A DNA stretch of 64,000 bases. Source: Paenibacillus terrae (lineage in GTDB: Bacteria; Bacillota; Bacilli; Paenibacillales; Paenibacillaceae). Both the position numbers and the translations under genes were made by a program. Below the pieces are notes generated by a model, which ran no database searches, was not told where the DNA came from, and worked only from the letters and a program-made list of their open reading frames with translations. Below, one piece after another: positions 1 through 9,255 of the stretch; position 1 is the first letter of the stretch; each line of letters begins with the position of its first letter. Where the stretch lies: contig NZ_PNXQ01000016.1 of assembly GCF_005217525.1 (NCBI RefSeq), positions 984,953 to 1,048,952 of the forward strand, in the 5' to 3' direction.

Positions 1-304
1 TCATCCGCCAAGCGAATTTAATAAGACTTCGTAATCCATTATGTACATTCCTGCACATGCTTGTTTGATCATTTGTGCTAAGTTTACCACGGATTTTTAT
101 TCCAATGGAGGTTGTAAAAAAGCGTTTGCCGTTGCAACAGTGATCGGAAGTTCAGCTCTCTGCACAACGTGTTTCCACCTTCTATTGAAGTCTTTCTCTG
201 CTTTTCACGCAATTCACTTTGACCTGTTTATAACATACCGCTTTTATGAAGTGACGACACCAAAAGACAGGCTTTTTAGCATATGGGTTCATTTTGTAAT
301 TTTA
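1..304. other. Intergenic leader, nothing supported
   Basis: I find no convincing gene here. A 102-codon frame on the plus strand (41-349) lacks a ribosome site, has an unstructured Cys/Phe-rich composition, and runs into the promoter and start of the next gene. The beginning may carry the tail of a gene lying outside the window, but the frames close within 20 to 70 bases and I cannot identify one. Confidence 0.5.
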
Positions 305-313
305 TGCTATAAT
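305..313 (+). promoter_or_regulatory. Extended -10 promoter element of the PBP gene
   Basis: TGCTATAAT matches the extended -10 consensus TGnTATAAT. No good -35 hexamer is visible 16-18 bases upstream, which is acceptable for an extended -10 promoter. The transcript would begin near 320, after the upstream in-frame ATG at 315, which supports 342 as the true start of the following gene. Confidence 0.55.
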
Positions 314-341
314 AATGGCTGTTATAAAGGAGGAAGACTTA

Positions 342-3300
342 ATGGTTGAAGAAAAAAACAATGTGTCAGAGCCAAAGCCTTCCCGCTTATGGACATACAT
401 GCGAAGGCTCGGCCGTGTCATAAAGTGGGTCGTCATCATCGGTTTTATGGGAGCGCTGTTTGCAGGAGGAGCCGCAGCCGGCTATGTAGCCTCTATTGTG
501 AAAAGCGAGCCTGTACGCTCCAGATCCATGATTGAACAGGAAGTAGGCAAAAATGCAATTACAGGCTTCGCTTATTTCAATGACGGCTCACCTATCGGAC
601 AGCTCCGGACAGAAGAAGATCGGCGTCCTGTCACGTTTAAAGAGATTCCGCAACTCGTCATTAACGCAGTCATTGCCATTGAAGATAACCATTTTTATGA
701 GCATAAAGGTGTCGATCTGTCGGGAACGCTTCGGGCTATAAAACAAAAAGCTTTGCATGAATCCGTACAAACCGGGGGGAGCACCCTGACCCAGCAGCTC
801 GCCCGTCGTGTCTTTCTGAATCTGGATCGCACGGATGACCGCAAGATCAAGGAAATTTTGCTCTCTCTGCGTCTTGAGCGCTTCCTGAGCAAGCAGCAAA
901 TTATTACGGCTTATCTCAATAAAGTACCTTTTGGTAACGGGTCAAGCGGCTATAACGTCTTTGGGATCAAAGCAGCGGCCAAAGGTATTTTTAATGAGAA
1001 TGATCTGAATAAGCTGAATGTGGCTCAAGCCGCCTATCTGGCAGGTCTGCCACAGCTTCCTTCCTCTTATTCGGCTTACAACGGTAAGGGCGAATTTAAT
1101 GAGTCCGGCTTTAAAAGGGCAATCAACCGCCAGCACCTGGTACTCAGCCGAATGCTGGAGGAGAACAAAATCAATCAGGCACAGTATGATGAGGCGATGG
1201 CTTTTGATATCAAAAAGTCGCTCGCTCCACGCACGGTTAAAGCCTACAACACGTATCCGTATCTTATGATGGAAACGGAACGGCAAGCGGCACAGGCACT
1301 TATGTCGGTCACAAATCCGGGTCAAGCGGCCAATGCCAGTGCAGATGCCAAAACCAAGGATGATAACGACTTGCTCAAAGAAGCTGAACAGCAGCTTCGA
1401 ACAGGTGGTTATATGGTATACACCACTATTGATAAAAGTATTTACAAGTCGATGCGCCAAATCGCAGAGAACAAAAATAATTTCTCATCCACAAGTAAAA
1501 CTAAGGGTGACGAACAGGCAGCCGCCATTCTTATCCAGCATAGAACCGGCGCGATTCTCGGTATGATGGAAGGCCGGGATTTCCAAAAGGAACAGATGAA
1601 CTATGCTACTCAAATGGTACGCCAGCCGGGATCGGCTATGAAGCCGATTGCAGCATATCTGCCTGCATTGGATAGCGGTCTTGTGCAGCCTGGCAGCATC
1701 GTGGATGATGCACCTATTATTTTGAAGGATGGCAGCAATGGGTATCACATCCCGAAAAACTCCAATAACCGCTATCAGGGGCTGGTTACGGCCCGCTATG
1801 CGCTGAATCAGTCACTAAATACGATAGCACTCAAGCTGTTTAACGAAAAAGTAGGTATCAGCAAAGCTTGGGATTTTGCCAAGAAGTTAGGTATTACCAC
1901 CTTGGAACCAAGCGATAACAACGCTCAGACGGGTGTACTGGGCGGCCTGGCCCACGGGGTCACAGTCGAGGAACTGACGAATGCTTATGGTGCGATTCCA
2001 AATGGCGGTGTATTTAATGACGCCTACATGATTGAAAAGATTGTGGACTCGCAAGGCAATATTGTTTATAAGCATCAGCCTAATCCTGTACAAGCCTTTA
2101 CACCACAAACCGCCTATCTGATGACGGATATGCTGCGTACAGCCGTGTCCGAAGGTACAGGCAGACTGGTCAAGCGTAATTTCAATCAAGCTGGTAAGAT
2201 TCCGATTGCCGGTAAAACAGGCACTACACAATCCTATACTGATGTTTGGTTTGAGGGCTTTACGCCTGACGTCACGCTAGGTGTGTGGGTTGGTTACAAG
2301 CAACCTGTCAACAAGCTTGAAACGAAAGCACAAAAAGAGCGGGCACGCCGCCTATGGGCGCAAATCATGAACGAAGTGACCGCAAAGGATCCAGATCTGT
2401 TCCAAACTGACAGCTTCAAGCGGCCAGATGGTATTGTAACAAGAACAGCGTCCGCATATGGTTCGGATATTTACAACATTAAGTATCCACCCAAAAACAG
2501 TGAAAATGGTGTCACTCGTACCAAATATATTACCTATCAAGGTGTCAATTACATTCCACGGGACGGCACACCGGATGACATGTTGAATGAGCAGACCGTT
2601 AGTAAGCGGGAAAAACCGATTTCAGAGCTGATTAAAGAGCTCCAGCAAGCCTTTACGGTGATGAGACGACATAATTCGTTGTCCTACTATCTGCCTCAGG
2701 ATGCAGATAAGGCGGCTCCTACCCGGATTGATCCGCGTAAAGACGATGGAGCCGATCCTAGTGCTCCGTCTAACGTTAGCGTAAGCTATAGTGACGGCAA
2801 AGCTATGATCAGCTTTAGCCCGAGTGGAAACAGTGATGTCGTAGGATACCGTCTATATCGTTCTACGGATGGGGGCAGCTTCCAACGGCTTGGCAAAGTC
2901 GTCATGGCTGACGGCTCCAAAGTGTTCTCTGACAGCCCGGGTAGCAGCAGCTCCAGTTACTACGTAACCGCCGTGGATGTAGGCGGACATGAGTCTGAGC
3001 CAAGCTCCCAAGCAAGTACAGCGCCTGTAGCGCCGCCTGTTGATCCTGAGAATCCAATTGTACCGGGTGAAGGAAATGGAACAGCATCGAAGCCTACGGA
3101 GCTTCCTACGGCTCCTGGGCAGCCTCAAGCTAAAGCAGCAGGCTCAGCCGTAGCACTCCAATGGAGTGCTGGAAAGCCTGCAGATGCGATTACAGGCTAT
3201 AACGTGTATTACAGTGAAAGCGGTGCGGAGCCTTTTACAAACATCGGCTCCACCGCATCCACCAGCTTTCAATATAAAGCAGGCAGCAAACCGAAGGGTT

Positions 3301-3365
3301 GGTTCCGCATCACTTCCATGAATGCCTTGGGAGAATCAGCTCCTTCTGGAGCCGTTCGACCATAA
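342..3365 (+). CDS. Class A penicillin-binding protein (PBP1A family) with C-terminal FN3 domains
   Basis: Bifunctional peptidoglycan glycosyltransferase/DD-transpeptidase acting on lipid II at the outer face of the membrane. A basic N-terminus precedes one membrane anchor (about residues 28-52). The GT51 domain carries the ExxxFxxHxG motif near residue 113. The transpeptidase domain has the SxxK serine in GSAMK near 430, an SLN motif and KTGTT near 624. The last ~220 residues hold two fibronectin type III-like domains separated by a Pro-rich linker, an extension seen in some Firmicutes PBPs and probably used for wall or protein binding. ATG 342 is chosen over 315 because AAAGGAGG ends 8 bases before it. 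The gene appears monocistronic and is followed by a bidirectional terminator. Confidence 0.93.
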   Translation: MVEEKNNVSEPKPSRLWTYMRRLGRVIKWVVIIGFMGALFAGGAAAGYVASIVKSEPVRSRSMIEQEVGKNAITGFAYFNDGSPIGQLRTEEDRRPVTFKEIPQLVINAVIAIEDNHFYEHKGVDLSGTLRAIKQKALHESVQTGGSTLTQQLARRVFLNLDRTDDRKIKEILLSLRLERFLSKQQIITAYLNKVPFGNGSSGYNVFGIKAAAKGIFNENDLNKLNVAQAAYLAGLPQLPSSYSAYNGKGEFNESGFKRAINRQHLVLSRMLEENKINQAQYDEAMAFDIKKSLAPRTVKAYNTYPYLMMETERQAAQALMSVTNPGQAANASADAKTKDDNDLLKEAEQQLRTGGYMVYTTIDKSIYKSMRQIAENKNNFSSTSKTKGDEQAAAILIQHRTGAILGMMEGRDFQKEQMNYATQMVRQPGSAMKPIAAYLPALDSGLVQPGSIVDDAPIILKDGSNGYHIPKNSNNRYQGLVTARYALNQSLNTIALKLFNEKVGISKAWDFAKKLGITTLEPSDNNAQTGVLGGLAHGVTVEELTNAYGAIPNGGVFNDAYMIEKIVDSQGNIVYKHQPNPVQAFTPQTAYLMTDMLRTAVSEGTGRLVKRNFNQAGKIPIAGKTGTTQSYTDVWFEGFTPDVTLGVWVGYKQPVNKLETKAQKERARRLWAQIMNEVTAKDPDLFQTDSFKRPDGIVTRTASAYGSDIYNIKYPPKNSENGVTRTKYITYQGVNYIPRDGTPDDMLNEQTVSKREKPISELIKELQQAFTVMRRHNSLSYYLPQDADKAAPTRIDPRKDDGADPSAPSNVSVSYSDGKAMISFSPSGNSDVVGYRLYRSTDGGSFQRLGKVVMADGSKVFSDSPGSSSSSYYVTAVDVGGHESEPSSQASTAPVAPPVDPENPIVPGEGNGTASKPTELPTAPGQPQAKAAGSAVALQWSAGKPADAITGYNVYYSESGAEPFTNIGSTASTSFQYKAGSKPKGWFRITSMNALGESAPSGAVRP

Positions 3366-3425
3366 CAGCCCACAACAGAAAACAAATACTGATTATGTGT
3401 AAAAATCCACTTTATCTGCACCAAC

Positions 3426-3472
3426 AAAAAGGGAGCCCCTCAGCCGTCACGGCTTCGGAGACTCCCTTTTTT
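3426..3472. terminator. Bidirectional intrinsic terminator between PBP gene and acsA
   Basis: GGGAG/CTCCC outer arms and a GCCG/CGGC inner stem are flanked by AAAAA on the left and TTTTTT on the right, so the hairpin can end transcription from both converging genes. Confidence 0.8.
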
Positions 3473-3493
3473 GCATCTTTCTTGTAAAGCATT

Positions 3494-5209
3494 TCAATCC
3501 TCTATGGTAGACAAATCCCCTGTAGGCAGATTAAGCTCCCAGGCTTTCAACACACGTCTCATAATTTTACCCGAACGGGTTTTGGGCAGCTTTTCCTTAA
3601 ACTCAATTTCACGTGGTGCAGCATGGGCAGACAGCCCTTCTTTGACAAAGCGATAAATATCCTGCTGCAAAGCCTCCGAGGGTATATAGCCTTCACGAAG
3701 TGCGATAAAAGCTTTAATGATCTCTCCCCGCACAGTATCCGGCTTTCCGATCACTCCGGCCTCCGCTACAGCGGGATGCTCCAGAAGCTTGCTCTCGACC
3801 TCAAATGGACCGATCCGCTCCCCTGAGGAATTAATGACATCATCAATTCGTCCCTGAAACCAGAAGTATCCATCCTCATCCATATAGGCAGAATCACCGG
3901 ACACATACCAGCCGGAAAAACGGAAATACTCCTGAAATTTGTTCGGGTTGTTCCATATACGGTTCATCATAGACGGCCACGGCGTACGTACCGCCAAATG
4001 CCCCATTCGGTTAGGCGGCAGCACTTGCCCTCTGTCGTCCAGAATAGCGGCCTGTATGCCGGGCAATGGCTTTCCCATTGAGCCGGGTTTAATCGGCAGC
4101 TCAGGGTAATTACAGATCATTTGGCCACCCGTTTCCGTCATCCACCAGGTATCATGAATACGCTGCTTATATACCTGCCACCCCCAGCGCACTACCTCGG
4201 GATTCAGCGGCTCTCCGACGGATAGCACATGCCGCAGGCTTCCGAGATCATATTTGTCAACGATATCCTCCCCTGCGCTCATGAGCATCCGAAACGCCGT
4301 AGGAGCGCTGTACCATACAGTCACCTCATGACGCTCAATGGTTCGGTACCAGTCCTCGGGGCTAAAACGACCGCCACGAATAACATTTGTTGCCCCATTC
4401 AGCCATGGGGCAAAAATGCCATATGACGTTCCTGTAACCCAACCGGGATCGGCTGTACACCAATATACATCCTCTTCACGCAGATCCAGTACCATTTTTC
4501 CGGTATAATAGTGCTGAATCATCGCGTTTTGCACATGATACACGCCTTTAGGCTTGCCCGTTGAGCCTGACGTGTAATGAATAATCAACCCATCCTCACG
4601 ACTCAGCCACTCCGGTTCAAGTTCCTCGGAGGCCGTAAGCATTTCCGATTCAAAATCAATAATCCCTTGCTCCCGTTCGTCCACATCGCCAACCACAAAA
4701 ATATGCCGCAGCTCCGGAAGCTCCTCACGCTTTACGCGCGAGAGAAGTGCAGGCGTTGTCACCAGCGCCACCGCCCCGCTATCTTCCAGCCGATCCTTGA
4801 CCGCCGTTTCCATAAATGCCTCAAATAAAGGTCCCACGACTGCTCCTACCTTCAAAATGCCAAGCAGACTAATGACTAGCTCAGGTGAACGCGGCATGAA
4901 GATAAAGACCCGCTCCCCTTTGCCAATTCCATATTTACGCAGCACATTACCAAACCTGTTGGAGCTGGCACGCAATTGAGTAAAGGAATAGGCTTCATGG
5001 CGGTTCGCGTCACAATACAACAACGCCGTTTTGCTGCCTCTCCCTTCCTCTACATGTCGGTCAATCGCTTCATGTGCCATATTCACTTTGCCTGATTCAT
5101 ACCACGTAAAATGACGCTCTGCATCTTCCCACTGAAAGCGGTTGTAAGCTTGTTCATACGGGCCCATATTGGATGTGGGAACTACAGCCTGGAGTTCTTC
5201 AATCTTCAT
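3494..5209 (-). CDS. acsA: Acetyl-CoA synthetase (AMP-forming)
   Basis: Converts acetate, ATP and CoA to acetyl-CoA through acetyl-AMP in the cytoplasm, allowing acetate reuse. It has 571 residues, the length of B. subtilis AcsA. The AMP-binding P-loop-like motif YTSGSTGKPKG lies at about 212-222, and the C-terminal motif PKTRSGK places the regulatory lysine at about residue 548. Acetylation of this lysine inactivates the family. The start is set by GAGGAGG 9 bases upstream. The divergent neighbour is the AcuA acetyltransferase known to modify AcsA, so enzyme and modifier share one intergenic region. A cre site 44 bases upstream predicts repression by CcpA, whose gene lies 1.7 kb further on. 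Confidence 0.95.
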   Translation of the reverse strand: MKIEELQAVVPTSNMGPYEQAYNRFQWEDAERHFTWYESGKVNMAHEAIDRHVEEGRGSKTALLYCDANRHEAYSFTQLRASSNRFGNVLRKYGIGKGERVFIFMPRSPELVISLLGILKVGAVVGPLFEAFMETAVKDRLEDSGAVALVTTPALLSRVKREELPELRHIFVVGDVDEREQGIIDFESEMLTASEELEPEWLSREDGLIIHYTSGSTGKPKGVYHVQNAMIQHYYTGKMVLDLREEDVYWCTADPGWVTGTSYGIFAPWLNGATNVIRGGRFSPEDWYRTIERHEVTVWYSAPTAFRMLMSAGEDIVDKYDLGSLRHVLSVGEPLNPEVVRWGWQVYKQRIHDTWWMTETGGQMICNYPELPIKPGSMGKPLPGIQAAILDDRGQVLPPNRMGHLAVRTPWPSMMNRIWNNPNKFQEYFRFSGWYVSGDSAYMDEDGYFWFQGRIDDVINSSGERIGPFEVESKLLEHPAVAEAGVIGKPDTVRGEIIKAFIALREGYIPSEALQQDIYRFVKEGLSAHAAPREIEFKEKLPKTRSGKIMRRVLKAWELNLPTGDLSTIED

Positions 5210-5252
5210 GCGTTCAGCCTCCTCACGATATAATGAGAATAAATACAGAACA

Positions 5253-5267
5253 AGATAACGCTTACAA
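5253..5267 (-). promoter_or_regulatory. cre site (CcpA operator) upstream of acsA
   Basis: On the minus strand the sequence reads TTGTAAGCGTTATCT, which matches every fixed position of the cre consensus WTGNAANCGNWNNCW. It lies 44 bases upstream of the acsA start, in or near its promoter, and is compatible with glucose repression of acetate activation. Confidence 0.75.
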
Positions 5268-5452
5268 ATTCAATACAAGCATGCCAATTCCTTTGTGTAA
5301 CATTTGATAAAAGCGACTAATTGTGAACAATTTATGTCTAAAACAGTATATCATAGGTGAGGATGTGACGACCATCCTTTTCATTTATTTGTTTTTTTGC
5401 TATAAGTAGGGGATATGGAAACCTAGGTCATGGTAAACAAGGAGGCGCATGT

Positions 5453-6085
5453 ATGCAGCATTTAAAACTGCACCATTTGGACACGCTGAGTCATAACGGG
5501 CAAAAGATCTTCGTAGAAGGCCCCGTATCCGTTGAACAGCTGCGTTCATTTCAAATGCATCCACAACTGGACGCCTTTCGCAAGCCAAAGGAGCAATTCG
5601 ACGCGTTGGTGGATATTTCGGGACTGCCGGAAGGCAGGATTATCATCGCTCATGATGGAGGAACCATTTTCGGATACGTGACTTTTCACTATCCGGATGA
5701 GATGGAACGCTGGTCGGAAGCCGGAATGAAGGACCTGCTGGAGCTTGGAGCGATTGAGGTAGCCGACGAATATCGCGGACTGGGTCTGGGAAGCCAAATG
5801 ATCCGGGTCGCCTTTGAGGATGGGCAACTGGAATCCTATATCATCTTTACGACTGAGTACTATTGGCATTGGGATTTGAAAGGCAGCGGTCTCTCCGTAT
5901 GGGAATACCGTCGCATGATGGAACGTCTGATGAAAGCAGTGAATATGGTCTGGTACGCTACGGATGATCCTGAAATATGTTCCCATCCGGCGAATTGCCT
6001 AATGGTCCGAATGGGAGAGGATGTCCCCCTCACATCACGGGAACAGTTTGACCGTATCCGGTTTGTGAGAAGGTTCATGTATTAA
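5453..6085 (+). CDS. acuA: Acetoin utilization protein AcuA, GNAT acetyltransferase of AcsA
   Basis: A GNAT-fold acetyltransferase that acetylates the C-terminal lysine of acetyl-CoA synthetase and switches it off. The length (210 aa) equals that of B. subtilis AcuA. The acetyl-CoA binding region is visible as EYRGLGLGSQMIRVAF (about 104-119). AAGGAGG at 5440-5446 fixes the ATG at 5453. It is divergent from acsA. The acuB and acuC genes that follow it in Bacillus are absent here, the next gene being a convergent nucleosidase 19 bases away. Confidence 0.92.
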   Translation: MQHLKLHHLDTLSHNGQKIFVEGPVSVEQLRSFQMHPQLDAFRKPKEQFDALVDISGLPEGRIIIAHDGGTIFGYVTFHYPDEMERWSEAGMKDLLELGAIEVADEYRGLGLGSQMIRVAFEDGQLESYIIFTTEYYWHWDLKGSGLSVWEYRRMMERLMKAVNMVWYATDDPEICSHPANCLMVRMGEDVPLTSREQFDRIRFVRRFMY

Positions 6086-6104
6086 ATGTTACACCGCTAG
6101 ACTT

Positions 6105-6803
6105 TTAACTCAAATGCTTCAGCATATACTCCACAATCCGATGGGAACGATGGGAAGATTCCACTGTGAATTCGCCAAAATTAACATGGGCAGATCCGTC
6201 TGCCTTATCAGACATAGAGCGGAGAACAATGTAAGGCACAGCGTTCATATGGGCTGTCTGAGCTACTGCTGCGCCCTCCATCTCGGTACAGGCACCGTCC
6301 AGCTCCTGATACAATGCGGCTACCAGCTCACGGCTGGCGACAAACTGGTCACCGGAAAGCACCTTGCCGATAATATAACGATCGCCGAAGGACTGACAGG
6401 CTTGCTCAGCTAGATAAACAAGATCAGGATCAGCTGCAAACTCCGAGGTATCCTGATAAGGAATGACCCCTCTGGCATAACCCAAAGGCGTTACATCCAT
6501 ATCATGCTGCATACACTTCGAGGAGATCACGATATCCCCAATATTTAAATCTGGATGGATCGCTCCTGCCACTCCTGTAAATATGATTTGTTCCGCTCCA
6601 AAGCTATCGATAAGGATTTGTGTCGTTACCGCAGCATTGACCTTACCTACACCAGACTTGCATACGACAACCTGTTGACCGTGAATGACTCCCTTTGTAT
6701 AGGTGATTCCAGCCTTGACCGACTTACTAGCTTCAGTCATTGCAGCAAGCAGCAGCTCAATTTCTTCATCCATGGCACCAATTAGTCCATAAATTCGGCT
6801 CAT
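6105..6803 (-). CDS. mtnN: 5'-methylthioadenosine/S-adenosylhomocysteine nucleosidase
   Basis: Hydrolyses MTA and SAH to adenine and the thio-sugar, clearing by-products of polyamine synthesis, methylation and autoinducer-2 formation. Visible signatures are the start MSRIYGLIGAMDEEI, the purine-pocket region FTGVAGAIHPDLNIGDIV, and the catalytic segment TEMEGAAVAQTA followed by RSMSDKADGSA. The start at 6803 removes 12 residues from the longest frame: AGAGGG precedes this ATG and the family begins here. It is 232 residues long, normal for the family. SpeA, encoded 15 kb away, starts the polyamine pathway whose later step yields MTA. Confidence 0.93.
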   Translation of the reverse strand: MSRIYGLIGAMDEEIELLLAAMTEASKSVKAGITYTKGVIHGQQVVVCKSGVGKVNAAVTTQILIDSFGAEQIIFTGVAGAIHPDLNIGDIVISSKCMQHDMDVTPLGYARGVIPYQDTSEFAADPDLVYLAEQACQSFGDRYIIGKVLSGDQFVASRELVAALYQELDGACTEMEGAAVAQTAHMNAVPYIVLRSMSDKADGSAHVNFGEFTVESSHRSHRIVEYMLKHLS

Positions 6804-6857
6804 CTCAAATCCCTCTTTTCTTTGTTTAATGATGTGCAATATGGACTATTTATTCAC

Positions 6858-6885
6858 GAAAAAAGCTCCATTAAAGGAGCTTTCA
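6858..6885 (-). terminator. Intrinsic terminator of ccpA
   Basis: On the minus strand AAAGCTCC and GGAGCTTT form an 8-bp stem with a 6-base loop followed by TTTTTT. It lies directly downstream of ccpA and upstream of mtnN. Confidence 0.8.
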
Positions 6886-6913
6886 TCGAAATCTATCCTG
6901 TTAACAAATCTGT

Positions 6914-7921
6914 CTAGTCTAAATAATTAACCGATAACCGCAAAATCGTTTCATGCGGCAAAATGACGCGAGGATTTTCCACATTTTCCTTCTTCATCAG
7001 CTTGGTCAGCAAACGCATCGCTACTGCACCCAAATCGTACATCGGTTGCGCCACTGTCGTAAGCTGCGGACGAACCATGGAAGCCATACGGATATTGTCC
7101 ACACTGATGACAGAAAAATCGTCCGGTACTTTCAATCCTTCATCCTGAATGCTATGAATCGCACCAATTGCCATTTCATCCGTAGCCGCAAAAATCGCAC
7201 TTGGCTTCTTCTTGAGCCCCAGGAAATACTTCATTGCCTCCACACCGGACTCATAACGATAGTTCCCGATTCGCACGAGATCTTCCTGATACTCCATTCC
7301 TGCTGCTTCCAGCGCTCTCTTGTAGCCTTGGAAACGTGCATAGCCGTTCGCAGGATCCTGAAGAGTACCACTAATCATCGCGATTTGACGGTGCCCGTGG
7401 CGGATCAATGTATTCACTGCATCAAAAGCAGCGGCTTCATGGTCAATATCAACCGAAGGATAGCTGCCTTTCTCATCACTCGTAGCGCACAGAACGATAG
7501 GAACCGCAGCCGTATGAAAGGCCTGAATATGCTCGTCCGTTACTGTGCCACCCATGAACAGAAGTCCATCAACCTGCTTTTCGAGCAGCGTATTGATGAC
7601 ACGAATCTCTTTTTCTTTCCGCTTATCGGCATTACACAAAATAATGTTATAGTGATACATATTCGCTATATCCTCAATACCGCGCGCAATTTCTGCAAAA
7701 ATTGAGTTCGATATATCCGGAATAACCACGCCAACGGTCGTTGTCTTCTTGCTAGCCAGACCTCTTGCCACCGCATTTGGGCGATATCCCAATTGTTCAA
7801 TCGCTTCATATACCTTTTTGCGAGTCTGAGGCTTTACGTTAGGATTATTGTTAACTACACGGGACACTGTCGCCATTGAGACACCAGCTTCGCGAGCTAC
7901 ATCATAGATCGTTACCGTCAA
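6914..7921 (-). CDS. ccpA: Catabolite control protein A (LacI family)
   Basis: Global regulator that binds cre sites with HPr-Ser46-P or Crh-P and represses or activates carbon genes. The N-terminal helix-turn-helix and hinge read [20 protein letters not shown] and [20 protein letters not shown], almost identical to Bacillus CcpA, and [20 protein letters not shown] near the C-terminus are also CcpA-like. I prefer the TTG at 7921 (335 aa). The upstream ATG (7942) would place the Shine-Dalgarno-like GGAGAGAAGG inside the coding sequence and add eight residues not found in homologues. The start choice is uncertain, the identity is not. Likely targets in this window include acsA. Confidence 0.94.
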   Translation of the reverse strand: MTVTIYDVAREAGVSMATVSRVVNNNPNVKPQTRKKVYEAIEQLGYRPNAVARGLASKKTTTVGVVIPDISNSIFAEIARGIEDIANMYHYNIILCNADKRKEKEIRVINTLLEKQVDGLLFMGGTVTDEHIQAFHTAAVPIVLCATSDEKGSYPSVDIDHEAAAFDAVNTLIRHGHRQIAMISGTLQDPANGYARFQGYKRALEAAGMEYQEDLVRIGNYRYESGVEAMKYFLGLKKKPSAIFAATDEMAIGAIHSIQDEGLKVPDDFSVISVDNIRMASMVRPQLTTVAQPMYDLGAVAMRLLTKLMKKENVENPRVILPHETILRLSVNYLD

Positions 7922-8028
7922 ATTCCTTCTCTCCATTGCCAATAAATTTTCAACCGAATCCTAGAACAACTAATTAGGACTATGATACGACAAAATACTA
8001 CTTTATGCAACGACAGCGCTCATTCTAT

Positions 8029-8370
8029 CTATACCAAATGATCGTGAAGCGCACGCGCAGTGATATTCGAATGGGATGTATGCCAGACAGCCTCTCCGCC
8101 CTTGATCAAAATAGCCTGCGGTGATTCATGCTGCAGATGGAGCTTGTTCGCAGCCTCATTGGACACCGGCCGGTCTTCTACTACATAAATGATACCGCAT
8201 TCAATATTTTCGTTGGGAGTGCCTTGCAAATAGGACTCCAGTTCCCGATGTGCGCCAGAGCTAATCGGACAGCGCGTGCTATGTTTAAAAAGAAGCAATG
8301 CCTTGTCTGATGACGCTTCCAGCGCCGCATCTAATTGTTGAACAGTAGTCATTTTTGTCATCGTCGCCAT
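8029..8370 (-). CDS. ytxJ: Bacillithiol-system redox protein YtxJ-like (monothiol bacilliredoxin)
   Basis: A small thioredoxin-fold protein of the YtxJ/DUF2847 family, thought to act as a monothiol bacilliredoxin that removes bacillithiol from modified proteins. It has 113 residues. The candidate active cysteine is Cys34 in HSTRCPISSGAH, followed by the cis-Pro-like ESPQAILI segment typical of the thioredoxin fold. An AGGAAAGGA sequence lies about 11 bases before the ATG. It stands alone between ccpA and a zinc-motif hypothetical protein. Confidence 0.82.
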   Translation of the reverse strand: MATMTKMTTVQQLDAALEASSDKALLLFKHSTRCPISSGAHRELESYLQGTPNENIECGIIYVVEDRPVSNEAANKLHLQHESPQAILIKGGEAVWHTSHSNITARALHDHLV

Positions 8371-8471
8371 TGGATATACATTCCTTTCCTCGTATTGTCG
8401 TATGTCCTATTCACATCCTAACAAAAAGAACATGTAAAATCCAATGGTGACCATGAAAATTTTCATTTTTT

Positions 8472-8918
8472 TTAGTTTTTTGTATTCATAAACACCGATT
8501 CACTGGTAAAACCGGATAATTGCACCAATCTATTCTGTACATCGTTCATCCAATCCTCATCTCCTAGACTTCTCGCATAACGATAAAGGTCCAGCAGCAG
8601 GTTGATTCGAAGCTCCATTCGCTCCTCCAAAGAGGATTGCCAATCCACATTAGGATTCCCCGCTTCCTCCAGCACCAGCTTGCGAATGATTTCAGCCAAC
8701 TCGTTATTACGGGCAAAGGAAATACGCCGAGCCGTAGGCTTGCTTCCCAAATTTTGTAGCAGCTCCTTAATGTCCTTCGTCACATGCTGCAAAACCTCAC
8801 TGGAGAAGCAAGAAGGGCATGAAAATACAGGAACATGTAAAATTTCAACCTTGTTCGCGTAAATCACCTTTCTCAACTCCAGCCCCATCGGTTTACCGCA
8901 TTGGCATTGCTTATGCAT
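8472..8918 (-). CDS. Hypothetical protein with N-terminal CxC/CxxC zinc-ribbon motif
   Basis: I do not recognise a named function. The N-terminal ~45 residues contain Cys5-x-Cys7 and Cys34-x-x-Cys37 separated by beta-rich sequence, a YgiT-like zinc-ribbon pattern. The remainder (about 50-148) is charged and predominantly helical. YgiT-like ribbons occur in antitoxins and nucleic-acid-binding proteins, but no toxin gene lies beside it and no HTH is evident. GAGGTGG lies 5 bases before the ATG, so translation from 8918 is well supported. Confidence 0.65.
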   Translation of the reverse strand: MHKQCQCGKPMGLELRKVIYANKVEILHVPVFSCPSCFSSEVLQHVTKDIKELLQNLGSKPTARRISFARNNELAEIIRKLVLEEAGNPNVDWQSSLEERMELRINLLLDLYRYARSLGDEDWMNDVQNRLVQLSGFTSESVFMNTKN

Positions 8919-9255
8919 TTAACCACCTCATTACGTAGGATCAAGCTATATGAGGATTTCATATCAGAATCCAGATATATCTATCTACTAGTCTATAAAA
9001 GATTTGTTAACTCTATAAAATTTTTCACACCCTTTTTTATTTCGACTTAGTGACCTCAAATCCTTCCACAGATTGCAGCTATGAACAAATTACCAAAGGT
9101 TTAGTGGGTTATGGAATGGTGATGCTAGTATTAAAAGAGCGAGTCAATTTATGAGAATGTGCAGAGGAATGGACTTAAGACGCTCTTTTTCTTAAGATGT
9201 ATAGGTATAGATATAAAACAGCGTGTCATCAAGTGACACACGAAAGGATGGTTAG
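8919..9255. other. Intergenic region with an inverted repeat (9133-9141 / 9181-9189)
   Basis: No gene is visible. AAAAGAGCG at 9133-9141 is complementary to CGCTCTTTT at 9181-9189, and the right arm is followed by further T residues. The 39-base loop is long for a terminator, but the arrangement could be an attenuator or a decayed terminator ahead of the DJ-1/PfpI gene. A GAAAGGATGG ribosome site lies at 9242-9251. Confidence 0.4.

Noticed and set aside
41-349. 102-codon open frame at the left edge
   Set aside because: No ribosome site, odd composition, and it overlaps the promoter and start of the penicillin-binding protein gene.
942-1460. 172-codon frame antisense to the penicillin-binding protein gene
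   Set aside because: Lies wholly inside a gene with full catalytic motifs; no ribosome site or family resemblance.
8472-8918. Antitoxin call for the zinc-ribbon protein
   Set aside because: YgiT-like Cys pairs are present, but there is no toxin gene beside it and no DNA-binding helix-turn-helix visible.
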